Below, in pieces: positions 1 to 10,206 of a stretch of 16,052 nucleotides of DNA. The notes beneath the pieces were generated by a model. It was not told the DNA's origin and did not search any database. It saw nothing but the letters and a program-made list of their open reading frames with translations. The translations under genes were made by a program, and so were the position numbers. This DNA is from Gammaproteobacteria bacterium (lineage in GTDB: Bacteria; Pseudomonadota; Gammaproteobacteria; Pseudomonadales; Azotimanducaceae), in NCBI GenBank assembly GCA_030430515.1, contig JAUIKX010000033.1, positions 1 through 16,052 on the forward strand, read 5' to 3'. Every line of letters begins with the position of its first letter. Within the stretch, counting starts at the first letter, position 1.

Positions 1-20
1 CCGCGCCGCGAGCGGCGCGG
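1..20. repeat. GC-rich inverted repeat at the window edge
   Basis: CCGCGCCGC (1-9) is followed by GA and its reverse complement GCGGCGCGG (12-20). It falls in the arginine-rich part of the partial minus-strand gene. A hairpin right at the edge of a sequence may be chance in such GC-rich coding, or may be why an assembly stopped here. Confidence 0.5.
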
Positions 21-157
21 CGCAGGCGGCGGCGCAGGATGACGTGCACCAGGCCGCCGCCGGCGATGTCCGCGAGGCGGATCGCCGGTCCGATGAGAGC
101 GCCGACGGCGAAGGCGGCCGACGCGGTGAGGACGAGGATGAGGGCGAGGTCGCTCAT
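1..157 (-). CDS. Partial small membrane protein, unknown; foreign-looking composition
   Basis: The reading frame starts at ATG 157 on the minus strand and runs off the window start, so its C-terminus is missing. The protein begins MSDLALILVLTASAAF and has one strongly hydrophobic helix (about residues 4-24), then a short stretch and an arginine-rich tail (about 40-50). That pattern fits a single-pass inner-membrane protein with a cytoplasmic basic end. Almost every third codon position is G or C (only about two exceptions in 50 codons), far stricter than purL or any other gene here, and it resembles high-GC actinobacterial coding. No clear Shine-Dalgarno is seen. Product unknown. It may come from another organism joined on by an assembly error. 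Confidence 0.5.
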   Translation of the reverse strand, partial: MSDLALILVLTASAAFAVGALIGPAIRLADIAGGGLVHVILRRRLRRAARGA

Positions 158-175
158 GCGTCGGGGGGATTCGGA

Positions 176-331
176 TCAGTGGAAGATGTGGTCGCCGTCG
201 GACGGGCGGAAGTCGAGGTGCCCGATCTCGAGCATCCGGTGCGCCCAGCCGGGAAGCCGGAGGTCCACCGCGAGGGAGCCGGCGCGGTGACCTCCGCATC
301 TCAGGTGCTGGACAACCTGAGCCTCAATCAT
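176..331 (-). CDS. Minus-strand coding fragment, C-terminal part only, unknown product
   Basis: This minus-strand frame ends with TGA at 176-178, 18 bases before the small membrane-protein start at 157. From about 295 down to the stop, codons are over 90 percent G or C at the third position, the same style as the 1-157 gene. The readable C-terminus ends in FRPSDGDHIFH. The first in-frame ATG is at 331, but between about 300 and 331 the codon bias disappears and the opposite strand looks coding, so the real gene was probably cut at about 300. I see no family signature. It would sit directly upstream of the 1-157 gene in a minus-strand pair. Confidence 0.35.
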   Translation of the reverse strand: MIEAQVVQHLRCGGHRAGSLAVDLRLPGWAHRMLEIGHLDFRPSDGDHIFH

Positions 332-409
332 CGGGTTGAGGTCGTGCACGGTGTTCTTGCAGACGAAGCTCGGACGCTGATGCAGCAGTTTTTCTCCCGC
401 CGGCGTTAG
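302..409 (+). CDS. 3' end of a plus-strand gene, possibly phospholipase D/cardiolipin-synthase-like
   Basis: The frame ends at TAG 407-409, with about 30 readable residues (LDNLSLNHRVEVV, then a helix ending in SRRR). Its codon use is moderate, like purL, and unlike the GC-saturated sequence before 300. The pattern L-D-N-L-S-L-N-H-x-V-E-V-V recalls the strand after the second HKD motif in phospholipase D/cardiolipin synthases, where 'NLDxxSLxxNxEV' is usual, but the diagnostic N-x-D and HKD residues lie upstream and are absent. The assignment is weak. The frame stays open back to 44, but that part mirrors minus-strand coding. The gene appears truncated at the composition break near 300. Confidence 0.35.
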   Translation, partial: QVLDNLSLNHRVEVVHGVLADEARTLMQQFFSRRR

Positions 410-488
410 CGAAAAGATGCAGGTCGAGTGGATTCTGCCCGGCGGGTACCGGACAATTCGCACCTTTCCATACCCGCAGGGGACGTAA

Positions 489-4276
<3,788 letters not shown>

Positions 4277-4283
<7 letters not shown>

Positions 4284-5134
4284 CGGGTGACGCCGGGCCG
4301 GTCTGCGTAGCCAAGGTAGGCCACCCGACGGAAGCCCAGCTCGATCTCCGGCGCCGATACGGCGACCGTCTGGTCGTCGACGATCGTGTACTCGCTCAAC
4401 GCGTCGAGATTGCTTCGCATGGCCTCACCGATGGGATTTCTCAGTGCCACCTCGAAGTCGTAAGGGCCGCTGCGATCTGCGCTCGGTAAAACCTCCCGCC
4501 GTTTGAGCCGGTCGATGGCGCGCACCGCTCCGGCGCGGATCATACCGCGGGCGCGCGAAGGCGGAATGCAGCGACCGGACTGGTTGCCGAGCGCTTCCTT
4601 CACCACGACGGTTTCGGCGGCGGGGGATAGTTCGCTGACCTGTTGCGCCAGCATCTGATCGCCGCTGCACAGAGCGACCGGCACGCCAAGTTCTCCACCG
4701 CGGATCGCAAAGAAGTCCGCCTCGCCGATGCGCTTGCCGCCCAGACGTACCTCTCTGAAACCGCCGTAGGAAATCGTGTGTGCCATGATCCCCGGGAAGG
4801 TGCCGCCGCTGGCGTGGTGGCCCACCAGGAAAATCGCGCTGCAGGATGCGTCCAGGCCGGCCATAGTGGTCGCCCCCGGCCGTCCGGCACCGCGGATGAC
4901 CTCGCAGCGCGGATCGATGCGGTTCATGTCCAGCACGCAGAGGTCCTCGGCGCCGTGATTCTCTTCCACGACCACCTCGAGGGCACCCGCCGCGAACGCA
5001 CCGTCGATGGCAGCGTTGGCATCCTCGGTCATACTGAGTCGGTTGGCGGCAAAGTCGATGCCGCGCGGCATGACATCGTCCCAGCGCACGAGCCCGGCGA
5101 TGCCCTCCATGTCGACGCTGATGTAGATCTTCAC
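4277..5134 (-). CDS. dppA: M55-family D-aminopeptidase (DppA-type)
   Basis: The 285-residue protein matches peptidase family M55, zinc D-aminopeptidases such as Bacillus DppA that cleave D-Ala-containing peptides. The metal-ligand pattern can be followed: Asp8 and Glu10 in SVDMEGI, His60 in ENHGAED, His107 in VGHHAS and Glu138 in RIGEADF. His119 in GIMAH occupies the catalytic histidine position. No signal peptide is seen, so it is probably cytoplasmic and decamers are usual for the family. The ATG at 5134 overlaps the stop of the upstream Nudix gene, so translation is probably coupled. The 3' end overlaps purL by 7 bases. There is no adjacent peptide transporter, so its substrate (recycled cell-wall D-peptides or other peptides) is inference. 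The symbol is by family only. Confidence 0.9.
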
Positions 5135-5691
5135 AGCCTGCGTTTCCTCAGTTCGGCCGGGTCGATGACGATGTCGCGGGCACGCATTTCGAAGCGACCA
5201 CGGCTGCGATCCTCGAAGTAGAACTGCAGCGTATCCCGGATCACCGGGAATGCGAGCTCCTCCCAGGGCACGTCACTTTCACGGAACAGCGCGACTTCGG
5301 TGGACTCCTCACCGGCGGCGAATTTCGGCTCGGGCAGGGTGGCGCGGTAGAAGCAGTACATCTGGCTGATGTGAGGCAGGCTGAAGACCGCGTAGAGGTC
5401 GATGATCTCGACCGCGGCCTTGGCTTCTTCCAGGGTTTCCCTAGCGGCGCCCGCGGAGGCGGTTTCGCCGTTTTCAAGGAACCCGGCAGGCAGGGTCCAG
5501 TAGCCGGCGCGCGGATTGATGGCCCGGCGCGCGAGCAGCACCTGATCCTCAAACGCGGCAATACACCCGGTGATGACCCGGGGGTTCTGATAGTGCACCG
5601 TATCGCAGGACTCGCAGACGAAGCGTTCGCGGTTATCTCCGTTGGGAACCTTGCGGACCACCAGTTCGCCACAATGGCTGCAGAATTTCAT
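5131..5691 (-). CDS. Nudix hydrolase with N-terminal zinc ribbon
   Basis: I place the start at ATG 5691, giving 186 residues beginning MKFCSHCGELV; the open frame extends further upstream but that part looks non-coding and would run into the DUF3135 gene. Two CxxC pairs (Cys4/Cys7 and Cys26/Cys29) form a zinc ribbon. The Nudix box is at about 70-92 (GFLENGE, seven residues, then RETLEEA), with Ala in place of the usual Gly near its end. Enzymes of this layout hydrolyse nucleoside-diphosphate-linked compounds such as NADH or ADP-ribose in a metal-dependent way; the exact substrate cannot be read. It sits 38 bases after the DUF3135 gene and overlaps the dppA-like start by 4 bases. Confidence 0.9.
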   Translation of the reverse strand: MKFCSHCGELVVRKVPNGDNRERFVCESCDTVHYQNPRVITGCIAAFEDQVLLARRAINPRAGYWTLPAGFLENGETASAGAARETLEEAKAAVEIIDLYAVFSLPHISQMYCFYRATLPEPKFAAGEESTEVALFRESDVPWEELAFPVIRDTLQFYFEDRSRGRFEMRARDIVIDPAELRKRRL

Positions 5692-5729
5692 GCCGCCATT
5701 GTGGGTTAGATCGAGTCCGCTGTCAGCGC

Positions 5730-6062
5730 TCAGTGCGGGATTTCGTCCTTCCGGTGCAGCGGTACGACGTCGGCCACTTCCCTGGTGCCATCGACGATCT
5801 CCTCCGGCTCGAGGAAGCAGCGGTTCAGTTCGGCAAGCTTCCAGCACATCATTTCAGACAGCTTCATCGCGGCAGCCATGGGCGTGGCGGCACGTTTGCG
5901 TTCCATGTCGATCTGAAACTGCAGGCCCTTGAGGCGCTGTTTGCGCATCTCGTCGTCCTGCTTCTCGATGACCTCGTTGGTGAGCTTATGGCGTAAACGT
6001 TCCAGTCCCTGGGGATCGTTTCGGGCCATTTCCACCAGTACTTCAAAATCTGGCAGTTCCAT
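5730..6062 (-). CDS. DUF3135 family protein
   Basis: The 110-residue protein begins MELPDFEVLVEMARNDP and carries the DUF3135 hallmark around residues 45-75 (LKGLQFQIDMERKRA, then AMKLSEMM). The family is small, cytoplasmic, mostly helical and of unknown function. It is highly charged, has no signal peptide and no membrane helix, and ends in a polar tail. It is first in a minus-strand operon with the Nudix hydrolase and the dppA-like peptidase, and its upstream region holds a CRP-type palindrome. The start at ATG 6062 gives the family's usual N-terminus; its Shine-Dalgarno is weak. Family call is confident, function unknown. Confidence 0.85.
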   Translation of the reverse strand: MELPDFEVLVEMARNDPQGLERLRHKLTNEVIEKQDDEMRKQRLKGLQFQIDMERKRAATPMAAAMKLSEMMCWKLAELNRCFLEPEEIVDGTREVADVVPLHRKDEIPH

Positions 6063-6200
6063 TGGCGCTGGGGTCTCTTGTGGTGAACAACTTGAGGAGT
6101 ACTATGCGTGTGAACCGGTTCACATTTATATGAGCGTTGTGTAACCGGGATGTTTGGTAATAAAAAACTTAAATATCAATGAGATAGGCGGGGAGGTTTT
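6063..6200. promoter_or_regulatory. Divergent intergenic control region
   Basis: This AT-richer 138-base gap separates the minus-strand DUF3135 operon from the plus-strand gamma-carbonic-anhydrase-like gene. It contains a CRP-type palindrome (6109-6124) and a tiny open frame with a strong Shine-Dalgarno (6104-6133). A possible plus promoter is TTGTGT (6137-6142), 18 bases, then TAAAAA (6161-6166). On the minus strand, TATAAA next to the palindrome could be a -10, which would place the palindrome just downstream of it. Neither promoter is close to consensus on both boxes. Confidence 0.45.
6109..6124. promoter_or_regulatory. CRP/Vfr-type operator
   Basis: TGTGAACCGGTTCACA is a perfect 16-base palindrome with both half-sites of the CRP consensus (TGTGA-N6-TCACA), followed by TTT as in strong E. 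coli sites. It lies about 56 bases before the transcription start suggested for the plus-strand gene, and just downstream of a possible minus-strand -10. A LacI/GalR-family or other operator with a central CCGG is an alternative reading. Confidence 0.6.
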
Positions 6201-6737
6201 GTGCTTTGTCAACTAGGTGAACAGCGTGTCCGGGCAGTCGGGAAGTACTGGGTGGCCGACAATGCCCGGGTGGTCGGCAATGTGATCCTGCACGAGAACG
6301 CCAGCGTCTGGTTTGGCGCTGTGCTGCGTGGCGACAACGAGCCGATTACGATCGGCGAGAACAGCAACATTCAAGACGGTTCCGTACTGCACAGCGACCC
6401 GGGATTTGCTTTGACCATTGGCCGCGATGTCACGGTGGGCCACATGGCCATGCTGCACGGCTGCACCATTGGCGATGGTTCGCTGGTGGGCATAGGCGCC
6501 GTGATTCTCAACGGCGCAAAGATCGGTAAGAACTGCCTCATCGGCGCCAAGGCGCTGGTGGGTGAGGGCAAGGAAATTCCCGATAACTCCATGGTGCTGG
6601 GCATGCCGGGCAAAGTCGTGCGCACTTTCACCGATGAGCAGGCCCAGGCCCTGCAGATCAACGCGCAACACTATGTGGAAAATGCCGAACGGTTTGCTGC
6701 GGAGCTTGCCGAGCAGGATGCGGCGGACCCGCTCTAG
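6201..6737 (+). CDS. Gamma-carbonic-anhydrase-like left-handed beta-helix protein (YrdA/PaaY type)
   Basis: The 178-residue protein is built of hexapeptide repeats that fold as a left-handed beta-helix trimer. Three histidines at gamma-CA zinc-ligand spacing are present: His64 (SVLHSDP), His81 (VGHMAM) and His86 (MLHGCTIG). It also has the typical WFGAVLRGDNEPI and NIQDGSV stretches. The GTG at 6201 is chosen because it follows GGGGAGG at a proper distance and gives the family's usual beginning (xxYQLG-like). Proteins of this subgroup bind zinc, but carbonic anhydrase activity is often weak or unproven. It ends tail-to-tail with the LysR gene, the two stop codons sharing bases in a CTAG. Its place next to a beta-CA/SulP operon suggests, but does not prove, a link to inorganic carbon. 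Confidence 0.92.
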   Translation: MLCQLGEQRVRAVGKYWVADNARVVGNVILHENASVWFGAVLRGDNEPITIGENSNIQDGSVLHSDPGFALTIGRDVTVGHMAMLHGCTIGDGSLVGIGAVILNGAKIGKNCLIGAKALVGEGKEIPDNSMVLGMPGKVVRTFTDEQAQALQINAQHYVENAERFAAELAEQDAADPL

Positions 6738-7669
6738 GCAACTTTCACGGAGGCGCTCAGCTGGGTCTTGATGAGCGCCTTCATTTCTTCCGCCAGCGCC
6801 CGGAACAGAGTGCGCACCGGTGATCGGGCGCGCCAGGCGAGCGCGTGGTGACGCATCACGTTCACGCCAATCACATCGGTGACCCGCAGGCTGTCGGTCT
6901 CGCGAATCTCAGACGCCACGTAGAGTGACGGCAGAAACGCCATGCCCATGCCCATCACCACCATCTGCCGCAGGGTATCGAGGCTCGTGCCTTCGTAGTC
7001 TCTGCGCATATGGGCGCCCAGGCTCTGGCACAGGTCGCTGATCTGGCGGTGGTAGAGGTGGTGCTCGTCGATGGTCAGCACTTCTTCTCCAAACAGGTCC
7101 GAGCGGTTGATCTTGGCTTTGCGCGCGAGGCGATGATCCCGCGGCATGACCAGCATCAGGGGTTCTCTGAACAGCGGCTCGAGTTCCAGGTCCTGGGACA
7201 GGATCGGCTGGGTCGAGAGAATCAGGTCATGCTCACCCGCCTTGAGGTCGGCCTCCAGGTCTGAGGGGGCGCCTTCCCTTACATAGAGGCGGAGCTCGCT
7301 GCGTTGTTTGTGGAGGTCCGGTAGCAGGTGAGGCAGCAGGTAAGGCCCCAGCGTTGGGGTGACGCCCAGTCTGTAAGTGCCGCCTTCCTGGCCTGATAAC
7401 CGTCCAGCTGCATCCACGAATGCCTGCATCTCTTCACGAATGCGCCGGGCGGCGGGTAGCAGCTCGCGGGCTGCTGCGGTCGGGTGCACGCCTCGCCGGG
7501 TGCGCTCGAAGAGAGGCAGGTCGAGGGTCTGCTCCATGGCGCTGATCTGTGCGGTCAGGGTGGGCTGGGTGATGTTGAGGCGGTCTGCGGCCCGACGCAG
7601 GCTGCCCTGATCGACGACGTTGCAGAAATAGTCGATCTGGCGGTAGGTCACATGATCCTGGCGAGGCAC
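6734..7669 (-). CDS. LysR-type regulator, OxyR-like but without the peroxidatic cysteine
   Basis: The 311-residue protein has an N-terminal winged helix-turn-helix (about 8-66, with AADRLNITQPTLTAQI) and a C-terminal effector domain resembling OxyR (TSLDTLRQMVVMGMGMAFLPSL). Where E. coli OxyR has Cys199 (GHCLRD) this protein reads EHHLYH, with His204 at the cysteine position; a cysteine near the Cys208 position (Cys214) remains. It therefore probably does not sense peroxide by disulphide formation. The GTG start at 7669 follows AGGAGG at 9 bases. It is divergent from the beta-CA/SulP operon, and the shared gap carries LysR-style sites, so regulation of that operon and of itself is likely. The effector, perhaps a carbon or redox signal, is unknown. 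Confidence 0.9.
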   Translation of the reverse strand: MPRQDHVTYRQIDYFCNVVDQGSLRRAADRLNITQPTLTAQISAMEQTLDLPLFERTRRGVHPTAAARELLPAARRIREEMQAFVDAAGRLSGQEGGTYRLGVTPTLGPYLLPHLLPDLHKQRSELRLYVREGAPSDLEADLKAGEHDLILSTQPILSQDLELEPLFREPLMLVMPRDHRLARKAKINRSDLFGEEVLTIDEHHLYHRQISDLCQSLGAHMRRDYEGTSLDTLRQMVVMGMGMAFLPSLYVASEIRETDSLRVTDVIGVNVMRHHALAWRARSPVRTLFRALAEEMKALIKTQLSASVKVA

Positions 7670-7822
7670 GTCGCAAATCCTCCTATTTCGGGCGGTTTTC
7701 CCTTCAGGTATAGATAAAAACTATCACATATTCTCTATTGCTTTCTATTGGTATGGCACGAAAAGGTCTTAAATTGTTTTCATCGCAGCACGCGCTGCAT
7801 CACTAGCGGCAGAAGGCCAGAC
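7670..7822. promoter_or_regulatory. Divergent promoter region of lysR and the carbonic anhydrase operon
   Basis: The predicted carbonic-anhydrase promoter is TTGGTA (7748-7753), 16 bases, TAAATT (7770-7775), with transcription starting near 7782 and a leader of about 40 bases. AGAAGG (7811-7816) is the ribosome site for ATG 7823. On the minus strand AGGAGG serves the lysR GTG start. The gap is clearly AT-richer than the flanking genes. The LysR-type sites inside it are listed separately. Confidence 0.55.
7710..7750. promoter_or_regulatory. Probable LysR-type operator (T-N11-A site plus phased CTATTG repeat)
   Basis: ATAG-N7-CTAT at 7710-7724 fits both the general T-N11-A LysR box and one dyad of the OxyR consensus (ATAGnTnnnAnCTAT), including the inner T and A. 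It centres about 65 bases before the predicted start at 7782. Two direct repeats CTATTG at 7735-7740 and 7745-7750 are exactly 10 bases apart, on the same helix face, running up to and overlapping the -35 box. This matches the recognition-site and activation-site layout of LysR activators. That the neighbouring LysR protein binds here is inference. Confidence 0.6.
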
Positions 7823-8491
7823 ATGAAGAAAGTTGTTTCAGGAATCGTTGAGTTTCAGAAGAAGGACTTCGAGGCGCGTCGGGCGCTTTTTGCAGAGCTC
7901 GCGCAGGGCCAGAGTCCAGAGGTGCTGTTCGTCACCTGTGCAGACTCGCGGATCGATCCGAACCTGGTCACGCAGACCGAACCGGGCGACCTGTTCATCT
8001 GCCGCAACGCCGGCAACATCATTCCGCCCCATACCCGTAACGCGGGTGGTGTGACCGCCTCCATCGAGTACGCGGTAGAGGTGCTCGGCGTGAAAGACAT
8101 CGTCGTGTGCGGCCATACCGATTGCGGTGCGATGAAAGGCGCGATGAATCTGGATGCGGTTGCTGACCTGCCCCACGTGCACGATTGGCTGGACCATGCC
8201 CGTGCTGCAGTTCAGACCGTGGATGCCAGCGGCATTACCGATCCTGCGCAGCGGCTGCTCTCGGTCACCGAGCAGAACGTGCTGCTGCAGCTCCAGCATG
8301 TACGCACCCATCCTGCGGTAGCAGCCAAGGTCAACATCGGCGACATCGGTCTGCATGGCTGGGTTTACCACATCGAGAGCGGTGACGTGACCTGCTACGA
8401 CGACGTGTCGAAGTCGTTCCTGCCGGTTCAGGAGCGCTACGCGAGCCTCATCTCCGGTGGTGATCACGGATCTTCGGCGAGCGCCGGCTGA
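7823..8491 (+). CDS. Beta-class carbonic anhydrase
   Basis: This zinc enzyme interconverts CO2 and bicarbonate in the cytoplasm. The 222-residue protein shows the beta-class signature: Cys39 and the Asp41/Arg43 dyad in CADSR, and His98/Cys101 in GHTDCGAM, the standard zinc site. The conserved RNAGN (61-65) and GGVTASIEYAV follow. I chose ATG 7823 because AGAAGG lies just upstream and the protein then begins at the family's normal place (MKKVVSGIVEFQ); an in-frame upstream start near 7748 would put translation inside the promoter. It is the first gene of an operon with the SulP transporter 26 bases downstream, a pairing expected for bicarbonate handling. Confidence 0.96.
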   Translation: MKKVVSGIVEFQKKDFEARRALFAELAQGQSPEVLFVTCADSRIDPNLVTQTEPGDLFICRNAGNIIPPHTRNAGGVTASIEYAVEVLGVKDIVVCGHTDCGAMKGAMNLDAVADLPHVHDWLDHARAAVQTVDASGITDPAQRLLSVTEQNVLLQLQHVRTHPAVAAKVNIGDIGLHGWVYHIESGDVTCYDDVSKSFLPVQERYASLISGGDHGSSASAG

Positions 8492-8517
8492 GCGGGTGCG
8501 CACGGAGGAATAGAGCA

Positions 8518-10206
8518 ATGAATTCGCTTTTCAAATTCGATCTGTCCAACCTGCGCGGCGATGTTTACGGTGGTCTGACCGCCGGTATCGTCGCGCTGCC
8601 GTTGGCGCTGGCGTTCGGTGAGGCCTCTGGCGCCGGCCCGATGGCCGGTGTCTACGGCGCCATCCTCGTGGGCTTCTTCGCCTCTCTGTTCGGTGGCACC
8701 GGATCGCAGATCTCGGGTCCGACCGGGCCGATGATCGTGGTGTTCGCTGGCGTTTTCGCCTCCCTGTCAGGCGATCTCGGCCTGATCTTTGCGACCGTCG
8801 TTCTGGCAGGTGTTCTGCAGATCCTCTTTGGCGTCTTTGGTTTCGGCCAGTACATCCGGCTCGTGCCATACCCCGTGGTTTCGGGGTTCATGAGCGGTAT
8901 CGGCTGCATCATCATCGCGCTGCAGGCATCGCGGCTCTTCGGCCATGAGCCGGAAAGTGGCGGTACGGTGCCGGCACTGATGGAAATCCCGGGTGCCGTG
9001 GCTGACCCCATCTGGGGGGCGCTCGGCGTTGGCGTGCTGACGCTGATCATCGTCTTCCGCTGGCCTGCTGCGTGGGGCAAATTCGTTCCTGGACCTCTGG
9101 CAGCGCTGGTGATCGGTACGGTCGTCAGCCTGTTCCTGACCGGGGTACCCATTCTTGGCGACATTCCCACGGGGCTGCCGTCTTTCATCATGCCGGACTT
9201 CAGCACCGACACGGCGCTTGTGGTTCTGGAAGCTGCATTCATCCTGGCCCTTCTGGGCGCCATCGACAGCCTGCTGACCTCTCTGGTCGCAGACAACATG
9301 ACGCGTACCCGGCACAACTCCAACCGTGAGCTGATCGGTCAGGGTATCGGCAACATGATGGCTGGTTTCTTTGGCGGGGCGCCCGGCGCCGGCGCGACCA
9401 TGCGCACCGTTGTGAACATTCGAACCGGAGGGCAGACGCGCATCTCCGGCATGCTGCACAGCCTTCTGCTGTTTGCCGTCATCGTCGTGCTCGCTCCGCT
9501 TGCGGAGAAGATTCCCCATGCAGTGCTCGCCGGCATCCTCGTCAAGGTAGGCTGGGACATCATCGATGTGTCTTACATCAAGCAGGCTCATCGCGGCCCT
9601 CGCTGGGATCTTGCGCTGATGGTGATGGTGCTGGGCCTGACGGTGTTCGTCGATCTCATTACTGCGGTGCTGGCAGGTGTCGTGATGGCTTCGCTGGCGT
9701 TCGTCAAACAGATGGCCGACGCGCAGTTGGAATCGCTGGGAGGTGTCACTTCGGATAGCGGTCCGACCGACGCCAGCCCTGAAGAGCTCGAAATTCTGAG
9801 CTCCCACCGGCGTAACATCGAGTTCTTCGACTTCGGCGGCCCTTTGAGTTTCGGTGCCGCGGCGGACGTGGGCCATCAGGTGCGTGAGCGGGTCAAAGAG
9901 GCGCGGGCCATCGTGCTCGACTTCAGCCGGGTGCCATTTGTGGACGTATCGTCTGCCCGAGCCGTGGAGACCATCGGTTGCGATGCGCGTGCTGCAGACA
10001 AGCGTGTGTTCATCTGCGGTATGACCGCCGAGGTTGCCAAGACACTGAACGGTCTGGATGCAGACCACTGCCTGCCGCCGGACACCGGCTTCAGTTCGCG
10101 CATCGAAGCGCTACGTGCCGCGCGGGACTACGTCGATTCGGTGCAAGGTGGTGGCGGCGCAGCTTCGCTTGGGTCTTCCGCTGCCCCGGCGGCAGGAGGT
10201 GCCTGA
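8518..10206 (+). CDS. SulP/SLC26 bicarbonate transporter, BicA-like, with STAS domain
   Basis: The 562-residue membrane protein begins with LRGDVYGGLTAGIVALPLALAF, has ISGPTGPMIVV, VSGFMSGIGCIIIALQ and the GQGIGNMMAGFFGGAPGAGAT signature, and has roughly 12-14 membrane segments to about residue 400. A STAS domain follows (about 440-540) and a low-complexity Gly/Ala/Ser tail. It resembles cyanobacterial BicA, the Na+-dependent bicarbonate carrier, more than sulfate permeases; the sodium-site residues of BicA are matched by Asp250 and Thr254 in GAIDSLLTS. The ATG at 8518 follows CGGAGGA. Co-transcription with a carbonic anhydrase supports bicarbonate as substrate. Sulfate or another anion is possible but less likely. 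The stop overlaps the start of the next gene. Confidence 0.93.
   Translation: MNSLFKFDLSNLRGDVYGGLTAGIVALPLALAFGEASGAGPMAGVYGAILVGFFASLFGGTGSQISGPTGPMIVVFAGVFASLSGDLGLIFATVVLAGVLQILFGVFGFGQYIRLVPYPVVSGFMSGIGCIIIALQASRLFGHEPESGGTVPALMEIPGAVADPIWGALGVGVLTLIIVFRWPAAWGKFVPGPLAALVIGTVVSLFLTGVPILGDIPTGLPSFIMPDFSTDTALVVLEAAFILALLGAIDSLLTSLVADNMTRTRHNSNRELIGQGIGNMMAGFFGGAPGAGATMRTVVNIRTGGQTRISGMLHSLLLFAVIVVLAPLAEKIPHAVLAGILVKVGWDIIDVSYIKQAHRGPRWDLALMVMVLGLTVFVDLITAVLAGVVMASLAFVKQMADAQLESLGGVTSDSGPTDASPEELEILSSHRRNIEFFDFGGPLSFGAAADVGHQVRERVKEARAIVLDFSRVPFVDVSSARAVETIGCDARAADKRVFICGMTAEVAKTLNGLDADHCLPPDTGFSSRIEALRAARDYVDSVQGGGGAASLGSSAAPAAGGA

Noticed and set aside
44..301. Upstream extension of the plus-strand frame that ends at 409
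   Set aside because: In this part the minus strand has the stronger third-position bias and a clear hydrophobic helix, while the plus product is a low-quality acidic/arginine-rich sequence.
7748..7822. Upstream start of the beta-carbonic anhydrase
   Set aside because: It would begin in the predicted -35 region and add 25 residues without family likeness; AGAAGG points to ATG 7823.
8767..10068. 433-codon minus-strand open frame inside the SulP gene
   Set aside because: Histidine- and arginine-rich product typical of an antisense shadow; SulP has all family signatures on the plus strand.
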